Both the position numbers and the translations under genes were made by a program. Positions 42,730-55,470 of a DNA stretch of 64,000 nt are shown in pieces. Source of the stretch: Gorsachius magnificus (lineage: Eukaryota; Chordata; Aves; Pelecaniformes; Ardeidae); NCBI GenBank assembly GCA_034008185.1, contig CM067086.1, positions 310,001-374,000 of the forward strand, given 5' to 3'. The stretch's first letter is position 1. Each line of letters begins with the position of its first letter. The notes beneath the pieces are model-generated. The model was not told where the DNA came from, did no database searches, and saw only the letters and a list, made by a program, of their open reading frames with translations.

Positions 42730-45700
42730 CTACCGGATCCCGTGCACTAAGCTGGTGGCAGGGAGGAACGGCGGAGGGGTCAGAGGAGCGGCAGGGCAGG
42801 GCAGGCTTCACCCACCGCCCCCCGTCGGCTTCCCCCTTCAGCCCACCCCCGGCTTCTCCCCCCCTTTCCGTGCTCCTCCTGGGAGAAGGGAGCCGACACT
42901 CACTGCAATTTCGTCTCCAACAGGTTCAGCTTCTGCTGGTCGACGTAGCGAGAGAAAAGGGAGATCAGGTTGGAGGGGATGGACACTGGCTTGGCCAAGG
43001 CCGCCTGAGGGATGCGCAGGAGCTCCCGGGTTGCCATGAGCATCAGCTCCGTCCTGCCGGAGAGAAGGGAGGGGTGAGAGGGGTTGGGTGCTCGGGGTGC
43101 CCTGGGCTACGCACGCCTCCAGGCGTTTTGGCACTGGAACCAAGCCGGAGGCGGTGCCGTGCCATGTCCTCGCCCCACCGGCCTCCCCACGGGGTCCTGC
43201 CTGCGCTCCACAGCCTCCCTGCCTTCTCCCCCAGCGACTCGTGACCCGCAGGGGCTTTGCGGGGACGCTTGGGCCACCGGGGCGGGGGGGGGGGAAAACA
43301 GCGGTGACGCCACGTCACGCGCCTCGTGCGGCAAGACTCGGCCATCTCGTATCTGCTCAGGCTAAGAGCGCTACGGCCGCTCCGCCGAGGCGCGAGAGCT
43401 TCCCTGCACCTCTGAGCTCGGAGGGACCGGTCTCGGCACGTCCCAAGCTTCATCTACCGCCTTCTCCCTCTGCCTCAGGCCTGCCTTTCTCTCTTTCCTT
43501 CAGCACCCGCGGCCGTTTCCAGCGCTGCTGCCGAGAGACCGCAATTAAACCTCTTTCTTCATCAACTCTGCCCTTCCCAGCGCAGCGTCCGCCCCCGCCC
43601 CTGCCGGCATCGCGTGGCGCTCACCACTGGTTGTCCTGCATTAGCTCCGTGCTCGCGTCCGAGCTCTGCAGTTCCTCCCCGCGGCTCAAGACCAGGTACA
43701 GCAGGGAGAGGCCGAACTGCGGGGAGAGAGGGAAGGCGTCAGGGAGGAGATGTCCCACCGGTGTTGTCACAAGCCACCGCTGGCCTCCGGCCGTCGCAGC
43801 TCGTGAGGAAATCCCTGCAGCAGGGGACGGGCAGGGCGAGGTTTCCTCCCACCGCTCCTTCCCCTCCGAGCGGTTTTTTTTTGGGATAGGTCTGAGAATC
43901 CACCTCCCAATCCTCCCTGGGGACAGTGGCACAAGTGGGAGGATCCCCCGGCTGCCTTTGCAGCCCCCCGAGGAGGAGGATGAGGAGGATGAGGCGGCTG
44001 TTTACAGGCCTGAGTATGGCGGATGGCTGTGTGAGTGCCGGACCGCTCCCTGCCTAGCTCGGAGGGACGTTTTCACGAACCCGTGGCAGAGGAGCGGCCG
44101 TCCCGCCCCGGATTTCAGGGCAAGAGCCTGCAGCCCAGCAGGACAGAGAAGGGAACCGGCTGTCAGACTGCAGCGGAGTCCCCAGGCCAGCTCAGCCGGC
44201 TAATTAATCCACCAGACACCCTCGTTAATCATCAAGAGAAGGGGGGAATGCCAAGAGCTGGCAGCCTGCGGCAATCCTGTGCCATTCCTGCACCACGGCC
44301 GCATCCAAGCTCTGCCAGCCGGTACCAGAAGGTTGCTGGGCAACTTGGGTTTCCCAAATATTGGGATCCGCCGGAGCGAGGGAGAGGGACGCACCTTGTT
44401 TTGGAGCACAGCAGTGAGGTGCAGGTTGGCGGGCGCTGGCGCGGGAGCGCTCTGAGGTAGGTTCGTTAGCTGCTGCACAAGGCTGGTGACCGTCCCCAAG
44501 GGAAGGTGGTAGAGAACGTGCGAGAAGGGCCTCAACAGGCAGGGCAGCACCTGCGGAGGGAGAGGAACGGAGGAGTCGGGAGCTGTGGCAGCAGGGAGAT
44601 GTGCTTCTCCGTGGCTGGCTGGCGGCCCCGGGGCCTCACGCACCCCGAGGAGATGTCACCTCGCTGCCAGCAGCAGCACCTCGGCCTTCAGCCCCCCTCA
44701 TGCGCAGGGTGGCACTCGCTGACAGTCTCCCCCCATTCCCATACCCCCACAACGGCACCGTCCCGCTTTAAATTCAGGCAAGTCTTTTTTTGCTTCTTAA
44801 ATCATCCCCCTTTCCGGGATTTATTTGGCAGATGCCTGTATTTTTGTGCCCTACATAAAAAAAGGTTGCGAAGGACAGCCGAGAGCACGGCCCTCAGAAG
44901 ATGCTGCTGTCTCTGGAAGATGGAGTCTCCCATCGTCACCCCGACGCGTCAGAGACGCAGCCCTTTAGACAAGTGCTCAGCCCAGAGCTGGGCTCGTTAA
45001 ACAAAAGGCACTGTTTATCAGAAACCCTCCCCGCTTCCTTCCTGGTGAAGCTGGGTCACGCCGTGCCAGCCGGCAGGGACAGGAGACGGGCCCTGCCAGG
45101 AGCTCTGGGCTCCTGCAGCCTTCCCAGGCCGGACTCCCAGGAGAGGCAGAATCCTTAAGACGCACGATGGCGTTTGCTGTCTTCCCCGGGGAGGAGAGGA
45201 GATCCTGCTCCAGACCCTGTGCCAATCCCCACCTCGCAGTGAGTGCGGGGAACCCTCCCAGCCCCTGGAATCTCACCTCGTCCTGAGCATCCTTCTTGAT
45301 GAGGAAGGGCAGGTTCCTGGCCGTCGCCATGAGTACGTCGGCCGCTTGCTCGGGTGACAAGAAGGGGAGGATCCGGGCCACGAGTCGCTTTCCTTTCCGG
45401 ATGCACATGATCTGCATGAAGTGGTCATCGCTTGGCCTGCCGAGGAGAGGGAAAAGGTGCCGACCCTCAAGCTGGGAGCGTCCCAGGGCAACGCAGGGTG
45501 TTTCTGTGGGTACCCCACAGCCAGCCCTGCACCGGTAACCAGGCAGAAAGCACACCTGCCCCAAAAAACATCCCTGGGGAGGGAGAAGCAATGCAGGAAC
45601 GACGCCCCTAACCCTAATCTCTGCCTGTCCGATGGGCTAGGCAGGAGGACAAGGCCCCATTCCCCATGGGAACGGCAAGGAGCCACCGAGACCCCATGTC

Positions 45701-48700
45701 CTTCCATGCCCATCTGTGCCACTGAGGCTACAGGTCAAGCAAGAGGCGCCAGGCTTTAAACAGGCACCCAGAGACGTGCCCAGGGTGAACAGCCACCCAA
45801 CGAGGACGCAAACAGGAATTATTCGCAACACGCGAGCTGCAGGGCTGGAAGTTGTTATAGGATCGTAACCACGGCGAACAATCACATGGGGAAAATGGCA
45901 AAAAAAGGGGGGGAAAAAAAAAAAGGTTATTTCATCCCCCAGTTCCCAACACGCTCCTGGAAGAATCAGCCCAATTCTTCTTTGGGCAACAGGTCCCTGG
46001 AAAGCCAATTTCAGCAGCTGCGAGCTCCCACAACTGTCCGAGCTCCCAGCCAAGTCACAGACGCCGATGCCACCTTTGCTCACCTCTCCTGCCCGGGCGC
46101 CTTCCCCCTCAGATTGTCGTACATATCGCAGATCTTCTGCTTCCTCTCGCCCATCAGGGCTGGCCGCTCGCCTTCCAGGCTCAGGAGGTAGCGTCTCTCA
46201 TAATCCTCCACGTCCAGGAGGAGGCTGTACGTCTGCAGGAGAGACTGCGATCACGGCAGGGCACAGGGATCCACGACGGGATACACCAGCCCTGCTCCAC
46301 AGAGAGCCAGGACGTGCCCAGCCCCAGCCAGGGCTCTCCCGTCTCCTTTGCTGCTAGGGGAACCACGTATCCTGGCCTCAACCACGCCAAAGCCTGCTTC
46401 AGACCCAGCGCGAGAGCAGACCGAGCAGGGACTCTGTGACCTGCACGGTGGCTGCAGAGGGCTGAGGCGTTATCGCCTCGCAGCTGCGAGTATCGGACCC
46501 TGCAAAGCCCGTTCAGGCTGTTTTGGGGCAGGGTGAATCCCAGAATGGCAAGGGTTGGAAGGGACCTCGGGAGCTCACCCAGTCCAACCCCCCTGCTCAA
46601 GCAGGTTCTCCTAGAGCATGTTACACAGGACTTCATCCAGGTGGGCTTTGAATATCTCCAGAGAAGGAGACTCCACAGCCCCCCTGGGCAGCCTGGGCCA
46701 GGGCTCCGTCACCCTCAGAGTAAAGAAGTTTTTCCTCATATTCAACTGAAACCTCTTATGTCTCAGTTTGTGCCCATTGCCCCTTGTCCTGGCGCTGGAC
46801 ACCACTGGGAAGAGTCTGGCTCTGTCCTCGTGACTTCCACCCTTAAGATATTTGTAGGTGTTGATGAGGTCCCCTCTCAGTCTTCTCTTCTCCAGGCTGA
46901 ACAAGCCCAGCTCCCTCAGCCTTTCCTCCTAGGGGAGATGCTCCAGTCCCCCCATCATCCTTGTTGCCCTCCTCTGGACTCTCTCCAGGAGTTCCTCATC
47001 TTTCTTGAACCGGGGAGCCCAGAACTGGACCCGGTGCTCCAGGTGGGGTCTCAGCAGGGCAGAGCAGAGGGGGAGGAGAACCTTGCTGGCCACGCTCCTC
47101 TTGATGCACCCCAGGATGCCATTGGCCTTCTTGGCAACCAGGGCACCCTGCTGGCTCATGGCCAGCTTGTCATCCCCCAGGACTCCCAGGTCCCTCTCGG
47201 CAGAGCTGCTTCCCAGCAGCTGAAGGCACAGCTGGTACCAGTTCTGCTCCAGTGTCCTCCCCTCTCCTGCAAGCAGGACCTCAGCCGCTGTTGAGCACCG
47301 GCTTGTCCCCAGCTGGATGTCCAGAGGAGTTCACCGGCACGGGAGTGCAGTCTCTCCTGGCCCTTCCTTCACCCCAGCCCACCTCATGTCCCATCGCAGA
47401 TCTCCGAGGGTCGCGGCGGTTTCCCCCTCGAGCTCACCTTCTCGATCGTGACAAGGGTCTGGCGCCTTTTGTCTCGAACCTGCTTCTCCTTCGTCTCCTG
47501 CCGGGGAGGGACAGCGCGTCAGGGCTGCGGGCAGCTCCTGTGCTGGCCCCAACGGCAGGCACAGAGCTGCGTCGGAGGGCAAGGCAGGGCCAGAACTCAC
47601 GTCATCCTCGCTGCGGGAGGTCACCACCGCGTCGATCATCTTCCGGGGGTTGTTCACGCTGGAAACGGTGAGCTTCCCGAGCGAGCCCTCAAACTGCACT
47701 GCAGGAAGGGGGAAGAAGGGAAGCAAAGGGAGTCAGTTCAGGCCTGACCCCACCTCACCCCCCTTTTTTCTCTGGCCCATGTCCAGGCTGCGTGGAGAAC
47801 GGAGCGCTTACCTGGCTTGTAGGTGTGCTCCAGCTTAGCCACCTGAGGTGTGATGAGTTTAGTGCGTTCCTTCTTGGGACCATCGCCGTGGACTTCCTCT
47901 GCCGCTGACAACTTTTCCAGCTTCTGGAAGTAATTCTGAAGCAGGGAGAGGAGAGGTTGAGAACCCCGAAAAAAGGTCGGCAAGGAGTGACGTGTGACAC
48001 CCCTCTCCCCAGCCTGTGCTCCATCCCTTGCCCATCGCTTACTGGTTTTCCCAACAGCAGCAGCATTTTAAACCACCGATCCTCCCCTGGTACACGTGGG
48101 GACGATTGCATCCTCCTCTTTATCATCCCTCGAGATTACAGAGGTCGAGGTTCCTCCTCAGCCCTCTTTCTCAATACAAACAATGATGAATCCGCTCTCC
48201 CTGTGAGGTCCCCGGCTCCCAGTCCTTCCCACCACATTCCAGTTAGCCTGCCTCACTCCGTTAGCACCGTGCCCAGGCCGAGCGGTGCGTGGCTGGGGCC
48301 TCCCACACCAGCGCTCACGCGCTCTTTCCCATCCACCCCGGCCAACGTTCGCCTCTTTCGCAACGGCAGAGTTTGTTGACTCATGTCCTGGCTGCGACCG
48401 CACCAGTTCCCCTCCTCTACTGGTATCAGCTCACCCACAGCTCCTGGAAAACTTCTGTCGGTGCAATGCCATCAGCCCCGGAGCAGACGGACCCACCGTC
48501 TGCAGCTCTCACCAGAGCCCAAGACAACCAGCAGCTTGTCCCCGCTCCCGCTGGGCCCCCAGCCCTCCATGGAGGGACCAGACCGCTCTGCCCCATTTCA
48601 CCGCGCTGGTGACTGCCTGCCCTCCTCTGCCCCGCACTCACGGCTGCACCGGGACCTTTCTGGGGGTGCGGCTGGCTCCTCTGCACCCCCTTCATGAAGA

Positions 48701-51700
48701 CAGGGGCCAAACCTCCCGCAGAGCCAACACTCCCAGCCACCCCACAAGCCCCGTTCAATCTCCCAAGCTGGGCATCCATCCTACTCAGCTCGAAGCCCTC
48801 CGTGGATTTCCCTCACCTGTGTATCCTCAAACCCAGCTGAGCTTTGGGCATCTACCACCATTGGGCAAGAGCCCAGGTGTCACCTCCCTTCATCTGCTCC
48901 AAATCTGGCTCCTCCCAGCCCCGTCTGGTGCTCCCTATTCTTGAACTGGAAAAGAGCAGGAGCAGGCTCTCCCCATCCACCTTCTCCACCTCGCTCTTTG
49001 GATCCCACGGCCTTCACCACCACCCCCTGTCAGGCTTGAGTCCTCCTTACGCAGCCGTTCCCTGCCCAGGGCCCTCTCCTACATTTTCCATTCAGCAGCT
49101 TCTCCCCATCTCCCATTCTGGGTGTTTTACTCTACCGCTGTCACAGGCAACTCTGACGTAGATGAGCTGTTCTCCCATTATCTCGGGCTTTTTGCTGTGC
49201 CCTCTGAAGCCGTGCTGCCAGCGTCCTTCAACGTCTCCTCACCCCTGGAGATCTCACCCAAGAATGGGAAGGCGGTTCTTCCCTTGCTGCTGCCCCCCTT
49301 TCCTCCGCTGCATCGCTCTCGACACCGGCATCCCCCTTCCCCACCAAAGGCCCCTCGGCACAGACGCCGCACCAGGAAGACACCATTCCCGTGGGAATGT
49401 TAAGGCGCTGCACAGGAGAGGCAGCAGAGCGGGGCTGGGTGCTTTCCCCTCCCCGGTACCTGGTAGTAATAATCATCCAGGTAGGGATCAGTGCTCTGCA
49501 GCTGCATCATCTGGATCTTGGACACCCAGTCCTTTTCCCGCTGCAGCATGAGGTTGGCGTAGGGATCTTTGCGCATCTGCTCCTGGTGGCTGCTCCGGTG
49601 GCCCCCTCGGTCCCCCACCGAGCCGTTGAGGCTCCGGTGCTGGCTGGCAGGAGGCAAGAAGGGCACCCGTGAGCACACAGGAGCTACAGGAAGGGACAGA
49701 GAGCGGTGCACAGGCTAGCCCCGGCAGCACAACCCCCCCGCGACGGAGGAGTGATGCAACCCCCTTCCCCACTGTGCCAGGCAGCCCCTCTCCCGCGGCC
49801 GCTCCCGGCTCCGGCGCAGGGCCAGCACTCACTTTCGGTTCTGCTGCTGCCGCTGGTGCAGGAGCCGACGGTGCTGGGGGTGCAGGTGGGTCGTGTCCGG
49901 CCGGAACATCTGGGGTTGCGGCCTGGGGAGAGCAGGAAGCCTCAGAGGAGGCTGCTGAGAGCGGGCAGACGGATGGGAGAAGGACAGCACCTACCTCAGG
50001 CTCTGCAGGTGGGATCCGGGGCCTGGCGGGTGCTGCGGCTGCGAGGGAGGTGGAGCGGGGGGAGCCCCGAAGAAGGCACGAAACCCGCTGGCCGGAGACA
50101 TCATCTGCCCGACTCTGCCCTGGAGCAGCTTGGGATTGACGGAGGGGAGGGGGCTCCCAACCAGACCAGAGACCCGGGCAAACTGGCTGGGGGACATTCG
50201 GCCAGCCTGGCAGAGCAGAGAGGGCACCCGGAGTCAGCCGGGGAGAGATTTGGGGACAAAGGGAAAGGCCCAGCCAGGGCAGCTGCATCTGGGATGGCCG
50301 GAAAGAGCCATGCAGAGCCAACTCCTGCAGCCATGCAAGAGAAATGGGGGAACTTGCCCACGGGGTGGACGAGGAAAGCGCAGGAAGGGAGGGAAGGGGG
50401 CTTTACCTGGGCTCCTCCGAGCAGCTGCGCTCTCTGCAGGTGGGTGAGGACAGGAGAGACGCTGTGGGGGAACGGGTGGCCCAGGAGGGAGGAATTCTGG
50501 GGAAAAAGAAGGGAAGAGGGACCCCGGTCACAGCCGTGGTCACAGCCGATGGCGGGCAGATGGGGAGCGGGTGCCGTTGGGAGATGAATGCCCAGGAGGG
50601 TGCCCCGGGCAGGCTGGGAGCCGGGCTGGGCTCCAGGGATTGGGCAGGATGAGGCGGCCAGGCCAAGCTACAGAACAAGAGACGAGCCACTTGGGCTGGT
50701 TGTGTGTGACAGTGACGGGTCCAGCACCGTCAGGGCCTGAAGTTGCAGGTGGGAGGAAAGGAATGGGGTGTTGGGGGGGTTTGGGGGAGGCTGGAAGACC
50801 TCCCAGCAACGGGGGAGCTTGAAGGCAGCACCCAGAAGGAGGGACGCAGAGGGGGCTGGGTACCGGTACGTTGCAGAGCTGGTTGGGGGACATCCTCTCG
50901 CCGTAGGGAGCGGGGTAGCGCTGCTGCATGGTAGCTCGGATGTGGACAGGCTTTGGACACAGGATCTAGGAGGAAGAAAGCAGCACGATCCCCCCATCAG
51001 CTCCCCGGGGGACCAGCCTGTGCCCCCCGAGTTGCGGGCAGCGAGCAGGGCTGGGGGTAGGTACCTGCTGGTTGAAGTTGGGCACAGCAGCCTGCTTGGG
51101 AGGGGTGCCGATGGGGACAGCCCGGACAGGGGGGCTCCCGATGACAGGGGATGACGAACGCCGGGGCAGCGCCCGCTCAGAGGGGTCCCGCTCTTCCTCT
51201 CGAGCCTGCGGGGGTCTTTGAGGCAGAGCGTAGTCCAGCACGGACACCGATGGCATCTCCTGCGAAAGGAAGGGGAGAGAAAGCTCCCCCCAGGCTAACA
51301 GTCACTGACCAGGATGGGGAGGACTGGCACTGCGCATCCCAGGGACGTTCCCAGAAATCGATGGCCCCATCCTTCCTTCTGCCAGATCTCCTCCGCATCC
51401 CGCTGCACTTCCCTGGGAGCCCCACGTGACAGTGGGGGTTCCTGGGAACCCCTGGGGCCTGCCCTGCAGAGCCCACGTCACTTCCAAGATGCCTGTTTGT
51501 GGTGACAGCGCTGCCCGAGCGCGGGGCAGCAACTCTGTGTCACTGCCGCACAGGCTGCACGCACACGCTGGGCTCCCAGCCCTCGGCAGCGGTGCAGAGC
51601 CAGGAGAGGGCTGGCTGTGCTTAAAAGCCTGACTTTTAATTAAACCGCAACAACAAGAAGAAAAAAAATCCTCTGCCTTGAGGCGCTGACATTCCCAAAC

Positions 51701-53159
51701 CCTGATGGGGAGCGCCGACATCTCTCAGACATCACCAGGGACCACGGATCAGCAGTAACCCCCCCCCAGCCTGGCTCTGCAGCCTCTGAGGTGGGACAAG
51801 GGGTGATGTCTAAGAGGGTCTACAAAGGAGCCAAACCAGAGGCAAGCAGAACGCCCCACTGTCCCAGGCTGATCTGGAGGTGCTCACCAGCATGGATGAG
51901 GCTGCGGCAGCACATCTCACCTCTCAGCACCCAGCTCGCCACCACAGGGGCTTGGGGCAGGGGGCATTAAGGAAGCCACAATGGCTGCCACTCGCACCCC
52001 AGCACCGTACCTGAGTGAGAAGCGGCCCCCGGATGCGCCGCAGGACGGCTGAGCTGTCCCAGATGCTGGAATTCAGCCCCCCAGGCTGCTGGAAAACAGA
52101 GAGGGAGTCAACACGGCCCTGCCGGGCCTGCACCCGCCCCGGCAACCCGCCCCGGCCCCCGCTCCTACCTGCACGGGGGCCCTGGTTTGCACGGCCTGCA
52201 TGATGGCGGGGTCCTCCAGCTCGCTGTCGATGACCAGCCTGGTCAACCGCTCGGCCAGCGTGTCCTCGGGCTCACCCAGCAGATCCGCTTCCTCGCCGCC
52301 GGGCTCCTCCTGCTCCCTGGTTGCCACCGGTGTGCTCCAGCTCCGCCAGCCGCTCGTGTGCCTCCTGCCAGTCGTCGTCTGCGAGGGACCCGCAGCGAGG
52401 GACGCGTTTGCAGGGGGAAGGGAGGGCATCGGTGAGGTGTGGGGGGGGTACAGCCCCGTGTATCGAGCCGGGGTGGATGGCAGGGGGTTCACGGGGGGGG
52501 TTTCACGGCGGGGGTGTCACGGTGGGGGTTTCACGGTGGGGGTTTCATGGCGGGAGTCACGGCAGGGGTTTCACGGGGGGGGTTTCATGGCGGGGGTGTC
52601 ACGGCGGGGGTGTCACGGCTGGAGTCACAGCAGGGGTTTCATGGCGGGGGTGTCACGGCGGGGGTTTCATGGCAGGGGTGACACGGCAGGGGTGACACGG
52701 GGGGGGTGTCACAGCGGGGGTGTCACCCGAGCGCTCACCAACAGCCCCGGCCCCAAAGGTGTCATCGTTGAACTGGTCGATATCTTCATCTTCCTCCCCC
52801 AGGGCCTGGAAGGCGTCTTCATCCTCATCCAGCGGGCAGTCCTCCAGGGACTGGGGTAGAGCCAGGGGAAGCGGGGGTCAGCACCGACCGACCCACCGGC
52901 CTCCCACACCCGGGCGCTCCCCTCACCGCTTCCCAACCCTCGGTCCCTCCACAGGACAACCCCCCCCCCCCCACCTTCCTCCTCCTCCTCCTCCTCAGCC
53001 CGTTAGGCCTCCCCGGTGCGCCGGGCCTGGCTGGGGCGGGGGGGGGGCGGGGGGGGGTGGAGGGGGGGCGCCGGGCCGGTTTCCGGCCCGGCGCCCCCCC
53101 CTCCCCACCCCGTCCCGCCGCCCCCCCCCCCTTTCCCCGCTCACCTGGTACCGGAACAT
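42730..53159 (-). CDS. PATL1: PAT1 homolog 1, mRNA decapping/P-body scaffold
   Basis: Scaffold that links LSm1-7, DCP2, XRN1 and DDX6 during mRNA decay. Nineteen exons on the minus strand: 53147-53159 (MFRYQ), 52739-52850 ([14 protein letters not shown], acidic DDX6-binding region), 52169-52378, about 52011-52090, 51064-51260, 50864-50968, 50407-50498, 49995-50210, 49833-49925, 49460-49640, 47812-47939, 47602-47700, 47437-47500, 46084-46233, 45278-45437, 44397-44551, 43622-43717, 42903-43055 and 42730-42750 (ending LVHGIR). The middle is Pro-rich; the alpha-helical C-terminal domain holds [23 protein letters not shown] and [15 protein letters not shown]. One frame change lies near 52325-52340. 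Intron sequence is less GC-rich than in block A. Confidence 0.96.
46520..47330 (-). mobile_element. CR1 LINE, 3' fragment, in a PATL1 intron
   Basis: The plus strand reads the familiar reverse complement of a CR1 3' end (AGAATGGCAAGGGTTGGAAG followed by GGACCTC, then CCAGTCCAACCCCC). On the minus strand the end of the reverse-transcriptase ORF is readable ([43 protein letters not shown]). It is 5'-truncated and inserted in the same orientation as PATL1 between exons 46084-46233 and 47437-47500. CR1 is the dominant LINE of birds, crocodiles and turtles. Confidence 0.95.
52480..52735. repeat. GGGGGTTTCACGGCGGGGGTGTCAC minisatellite in PATL1 intron 2
   Basis: About seventeen copies of a 14-16 base unit GTTTCATGGCGGGGGT / GTGTCACGGCGGGG, ending right at the donor of exon 2. 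Confidence 0.92.
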
Positions 53160-53330
53160 GGCGGCGGCGGCGGCGCCCACCGCCCGCAGGCTCCGCGCGG
53201 CCCGCTCCGGCCCCGGGCCCCGCCGCGCATGCGCGGCCGCCGGCGCAGGCGCATGACGTCACCCACACCCCCGCCGCCGCCGGGCGCATGCGCGGCGGTC
53301 GAGCGGGGTGGGCGTGGTCCATCTTAGCCC
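53160..53330 (-). promoter_or_regulatory. PATL1: PATL1 CpG promoter with two NRF-1 sites and a CRE
   Basis: GCGCATGCGC palindromes (NRF-1 consensus core) lie at 53225-53234 and 53284-53293, with TGACGTCA (CRE) at 53254-53261 between them, 65-135 bases upstream of the PATL1 ATG. No TATA box. Confidence 0.65.
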
Positions 53331-53449
53331 CGCCTCCTCGCAGCGCCTTAAAGGCGCCGCGCCGCCGCCGCCCTTCCCGGGTTGCTCTTAAAGGGGCAGC
53401 GGTCCTTTTTCTCCCCGCGGGGACGCACACGCAACTGTCGCGCCTGCAG

Positions 53450-53890
53450 CCGTGTTCCCCATCCACAGCCATGTGCCCCAGTTGTCACCCCAACTCCAGC
53501 TGTGTCCCCCCCCGTGTCCCCTATCCATAGCCGTGTCCCCCTATGCCCAGCCCTGTCCCCCCTCCGTGTCCCCTATCCCCAGCCATGCCCTCAGCTGTGA
53601 CCCCAACCCCCAGTTGTGTCCCAGCAGTCCTGTCCCCAGCCATGTCCCCCAGCCATGTCCCTTGTCCCCAGCCATGTCCCTTATCCCCAGCCGTGTCCCC
53701 TATCCCCAGCCATATCCCCCCAGCACTGTCTCCAGCTGTGTCCCCTGTCCCCAGCAATGTCCCCCAGCCGTGTCCCCAGCCATGTCCCTTTTCCCCAGCT
53801 GTGTCCCCTATCCCCAGCCGTGTCCCCAGCCATGTCCCGTATCCCCAGCCATCTCCCTTGTCCCCAGCCGTGTCCCCTATCCCCAGCTGA
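53450..53890. repeat. CAGCCATGTCCCCTATCCC minisatellite
   Basis: About 22 copies of a 16-20 base unit CCCCAGCC(A/G)TGTCCC(C/T), between PATL1 and STX3. Confidence 0.92.
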
Positions 53891-55470
53891 TCCCCCACTG
53901 CAGCCACCCGTGGCCCAAGAGGACACGTTGGTGGCGCGTGACCCTCGTGGGGACCAGCTTCCTCATCGTGTCCCAGCCAGGGCCACCCCACATCCGCCCT
54001 TGCCTCGCCGCCACCCTCCCGGGGTGGCTGGGGACACCCACAGCCTGTCGCCTTTAACGGGGCCAGTGTCCCCGTGTGTCCCAGGTGAAGGGTGGCTCCA
54101 CCTCGTCCCTCCCCTCAACGCCTTCCTTGTGCCTGTCACTGGGGATTAACGCAGGGACAGCCCCAGGCTTGGGGACGGGGACACGGGGACAGGGCCACCC
54201 GACGTCGGGGGGGCCCGGGGCCCCGGGGGGGGGGCCAGCCCATGGCATGTGGGGGTGTCATGGGGACGGGGGGCCCTGGAACCCAGGTCTGGGGTGGTGG
54301 GGACATTGCGGGGATGGATGTCACTGCGCCCCACCCCACGCTGGTGGGGGGGGTGGGGGGGGCACGGGGGTCCCTGGGAGCCACCCCATGGGGGTGCCGG
54401 CAGGAGGGACCGGGGGGGCCGCCCTCTGCGGCATTTAGGGGCAGGGAGGGTATTTTGGGGGGAGATCACCCCCCAGGGGAGGGCTGTACCCCCCCCCCAT
54501 GCTGTGGGGTGCAATGGGGAGACACCACCCCCCACCTGGGCTGCGTGGGGCAGGGGACCCCAACCCTGGCAGGGCCGGGAGCGGATGTGGGGTGGCCATG
54601 GGGGCTGGCACCCAACCCAGCCCCACGCCTCACCCCGCTCCCCGCCACCACTGCCGCTTCCTCCTCCCGCGCCCGCCCTGACGTGGGGCTCCCCCTGTCC
54701 CCCCGCTCCCTGAGGGCCTTCCCACCCCATCCCCCTGGGGCGGCGGGGGTCCCAGCAGCCCCCCACCCTGCGGCCGGGCCCCAGCGTGGGGCAGGCAGCC
54801 GCGGCAGGGAGGCTTGGCAGGGATTTAGCGAGGATTACGGAGCCATCAGATAAAGCCCTGGGGGGGGAGAAGGGGGGGGGGGGGGGGGGGGGGCCCGGGC
54901 CGCCCCCCCCCGGGGATGCTGCAGCCAGGCCTGGGCACCCCCAGGGGTGCTGGAGGAGCTGAGGGGGGCGAGGGGAGGCAGAGAGGCAGGGGCTGGTGCC
55001 CTGGGAAGGGCTGGAGCTGGGAGCCTGGGGAGGGGGGGCCAGGCGCAATGCCAGGGTGATGGGCAACAGCCAGCATCGGGCCCCCCCCCCCCGAGCCCCG
55101 GCGCCGCTCAGACCTGCCGCGGGACAAAGGTTGGGGCCATAAAACCTTGTCCCGTCCCCATCCCTGTCCCGTCCCCATCCCCTCCCTCCGGCCAAGCCCA
55201 GCAATCCCTTAATTCCCCAGCTGTGAGCAGCCAGATGTGAGACGAGCTCGGCCCCCCCCCCCCCCCCAACTCACAGATGTCCCCCGCTGGGCCACCGTGT
55301 CCCCATGGCTGCTCCCGCCACGTCCCCCCCTGACCCCGCAGAGCTGGGCTGGCTGGTGGCCGCCCTGACCCCGCGGGGTGGCTGTCACCCCCGGGGGGGG
55401 GTGTCCCTGGGGTCCCTGGGTGCACACAAGGGGGGGTGCCACCCCTGAGCGCTGCCCGCCGTACCCCGCA
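53891..55470. other. PATL1-STX3 intergenic and presumed STX3 5' region
   Basis: Mostly unique GC-rich sequence with G runs (54845-54890) and a CATAAAACC box at 55138. The expected STX3 first coding exon (MKDRLEQLKA) was looked for and not found. No other gene recognised. Confidence 0.5.

Noticed and set aside
46929..47159. Possible small gene with reverse-transcriptase-like sequence
   Set aside because: It is the 3' part of the CR1 LINE coding region inside a PATL1 intron, truncated and not a host gene.
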